From: AM-2324 sp042091035
Lineage (GTDB): Bacteria > Bacteroidota > Bacteroidia > Chitinophagales > Saprospiraceae
Assembly: GCA_042091035.1 (NCBI GenBank)
Contig: JBELIG010000009.1
Span: forward strand, 1-35,427
Direction: 5' to 3'
DNA length: 35,427 bases
Of this stretch, positions 34,883 to 35,427 are shown piece by piece. The notes below the pieces were generated by a model, which worked only from the letters and a program-made list of their open reading frames with translations, was not told where the DNA came from and did not search any database. Numbering within the stretch: the stretch's first letter is position 1; each line of letters starts with the position of its first letter. The translations under genes were made by a program, and so were the position numbers.

Positions 34883-35427
34883 AATAATTAGAATTCTTGG
34901 CTGCAGTTTTTTAACACTGCTTGTACTGAATTCCTGTACTAAAAGTAAAACCCCTATCTCTAACCTTGAAATGGGAAATATTCTAGATAATAAAGGAAAG
35001 GCCGCACAGATTTCTGGGCAAGTGCCATATTATACAGAATTTATGCTCAAGAAGTTTGAGCGAGAGTATAAGGCTAGACCAGAACAAATGAGATACAGTT
35101 CTGCATTGGATTATAGTCTAATGCTCCTGCTCAATGGACAAAATCAAAAAGCTATAAATGTGTTGATTGAGTTTCTGAATCTTGGCGCAGAAAAAAAGAA
35201 GGTAACTCCTCAAACTGAGCAACACTATAAAGCACTTGCACTAGCATACCTGAGAGATGCTGAATATCAAAATTGCATTTATAATCACAATGGAGAATCC
35301 TGTATAATCCCCTTGGAAGGTAAAGGTATTCATGCACTTGCAACACCTGCAAGGTTGGCAAAAGATTGCTACGAAACTTTACTAGAATACAATCCAAAGG
35401 ATTATCAGTCTATATGGTTTTATAATA
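34851..35427 (+). CDS. Lipoprotein with TPR-like helices, probable N-terminus of a second CRTAC1/ASPIC-type protein; 3' end outside the window
   Basis: An ATG at 34851, in another frame, overlaps the end of the previous gene by 32 bp and opens a frame that stays open to the window edge (192 codons seen). The N-terminus has a basic start, a hydrophobic stretch and the lipobox L-N-S-C with Cys29. After a linker come helical repeats: SSALDYSLMLLLNGQNQKAINVLIEF, then HYKALALAYLRDAEYQNC, the segment NHNGESCIIPLEGKGIH, and RLAKDCYETLLEYNPKDYQSIWFYN. TPR repeats followed by a N-H-x-x-E-S-C-I-x-P segment are, as I recall, the usual N-terminal part of TPR-ASPIC/FG-GAP proteins. The catalytic or propeller part cannot be seen. 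The overlap implies translational coupling. Confidence 0.75.
   Translation, partial: MQTNKWQYSIKIIRILGCSFLTLLVLNSCTKSKTPISNLEMGNILDNKGKAAQISGQVPYYTEFMLKKFEREYKARPEQMRYSSALDYSLMLLLNGQNQKAINVLIEFLNLGAEKKKVTPQTEQHYKALALAYLRDAEYQNCIYNHNGESCIIPLEGKGIHALATPARLAKDCYETLLEYNPKDYQSIWFYN

Noticed and set aside
1..35427. CRISPR array, IS element, tRNA or rRNA genes
   Set aside because: I saw no regularly spaced direct repeats, no transposase frame with terminal repeats and no tRNA or rRNA segments. The repeated D-x-D-x-D-G coding words in the FG-GAP gene are protein repeats, not DNA repeats.

Overview
The window comes from a Bacteroidota genome. The evidence is a SusC/SusD pair, type IX secretion (T9SS) sorting domains of both the YPNP type and the CHU_C type, many lipoproteins with a short lipobox, AT-rich DNA, and a good TTTG-N19-TAnnTTTG promoter of the kind this phylum uses. 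I cannot place it more precisely. A marine or sludge member of Saprospirales or Cytophagales would fit. The sequence is a draft scaffold, because exactly 100 N sit at 24411-24510.

Layout. (1) 1-1766: the end of cysD and all of cysN, the ATP sulfurylase of sulfate assimilation. (2) 1926-5005: two small NTF2/SnoaL-like lipoproteins flank a decayed TonB-receptor tail and a fatty-acid-hydroxylase-family membrane enzyme. (3) 5243-6636, minus strand: a truC-type pseudouridine synthase and a DUF998-like membrane protein. (4) 6725-11892: a T9SS-secreted endonuclease/exonuclease/phosphatase-family protein, an exported S9 peptidase, an acyl-CoA thioesterase and a small protein with a CHU_C sorting domain. 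(5) 12190-23189: a tight six-gene alpha-glucan operon behind a recognisable promoter. It encodes beta-phosphoglucomutase, GH65 maltose phosphorylase, two GH13 lipoproteins, an MFS sugar transporter and a T9SS-secreted GH13. A proline-iminopeptidase-like lipoprotein follows. (6) 24363-35427: a GH3 glucosidase (minus strand, interrupted by the gap) diverges from SusC-SusD. Behind SusD is a large two-propeller FG-GAP/ASPIC lipoprotein, overlapped by a second lipoprotein that runs off the window.

How the genes could work together (inference). Surface and secreted GH13 enzymes cut starch or glycogen, and maltose and short dextrins cross the inner membrane through the MFS carrier. GH65 phosphorolyses maltose to glucose and beta-glucose-1-phosphate, and PgmB converts the latter to glucose-6-phosphate. 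This operon has no SusC/SusD and no regulator of its own in the window. The only SusC/SusD pair sits beside a GH3 enzyme, which points to a beta-glucoside or beta-glucan, so two sugar systems may lie side by side.

The least explained part is the module SusC-SusD-ASPIC protein-TPR/ASPIC-like lipoprotein at the right end. A second point to check is a 15-bp palindrome, TTAACA-N3-TGTTAA, found upstream of both susC and the lipoprotein gene at 4490.
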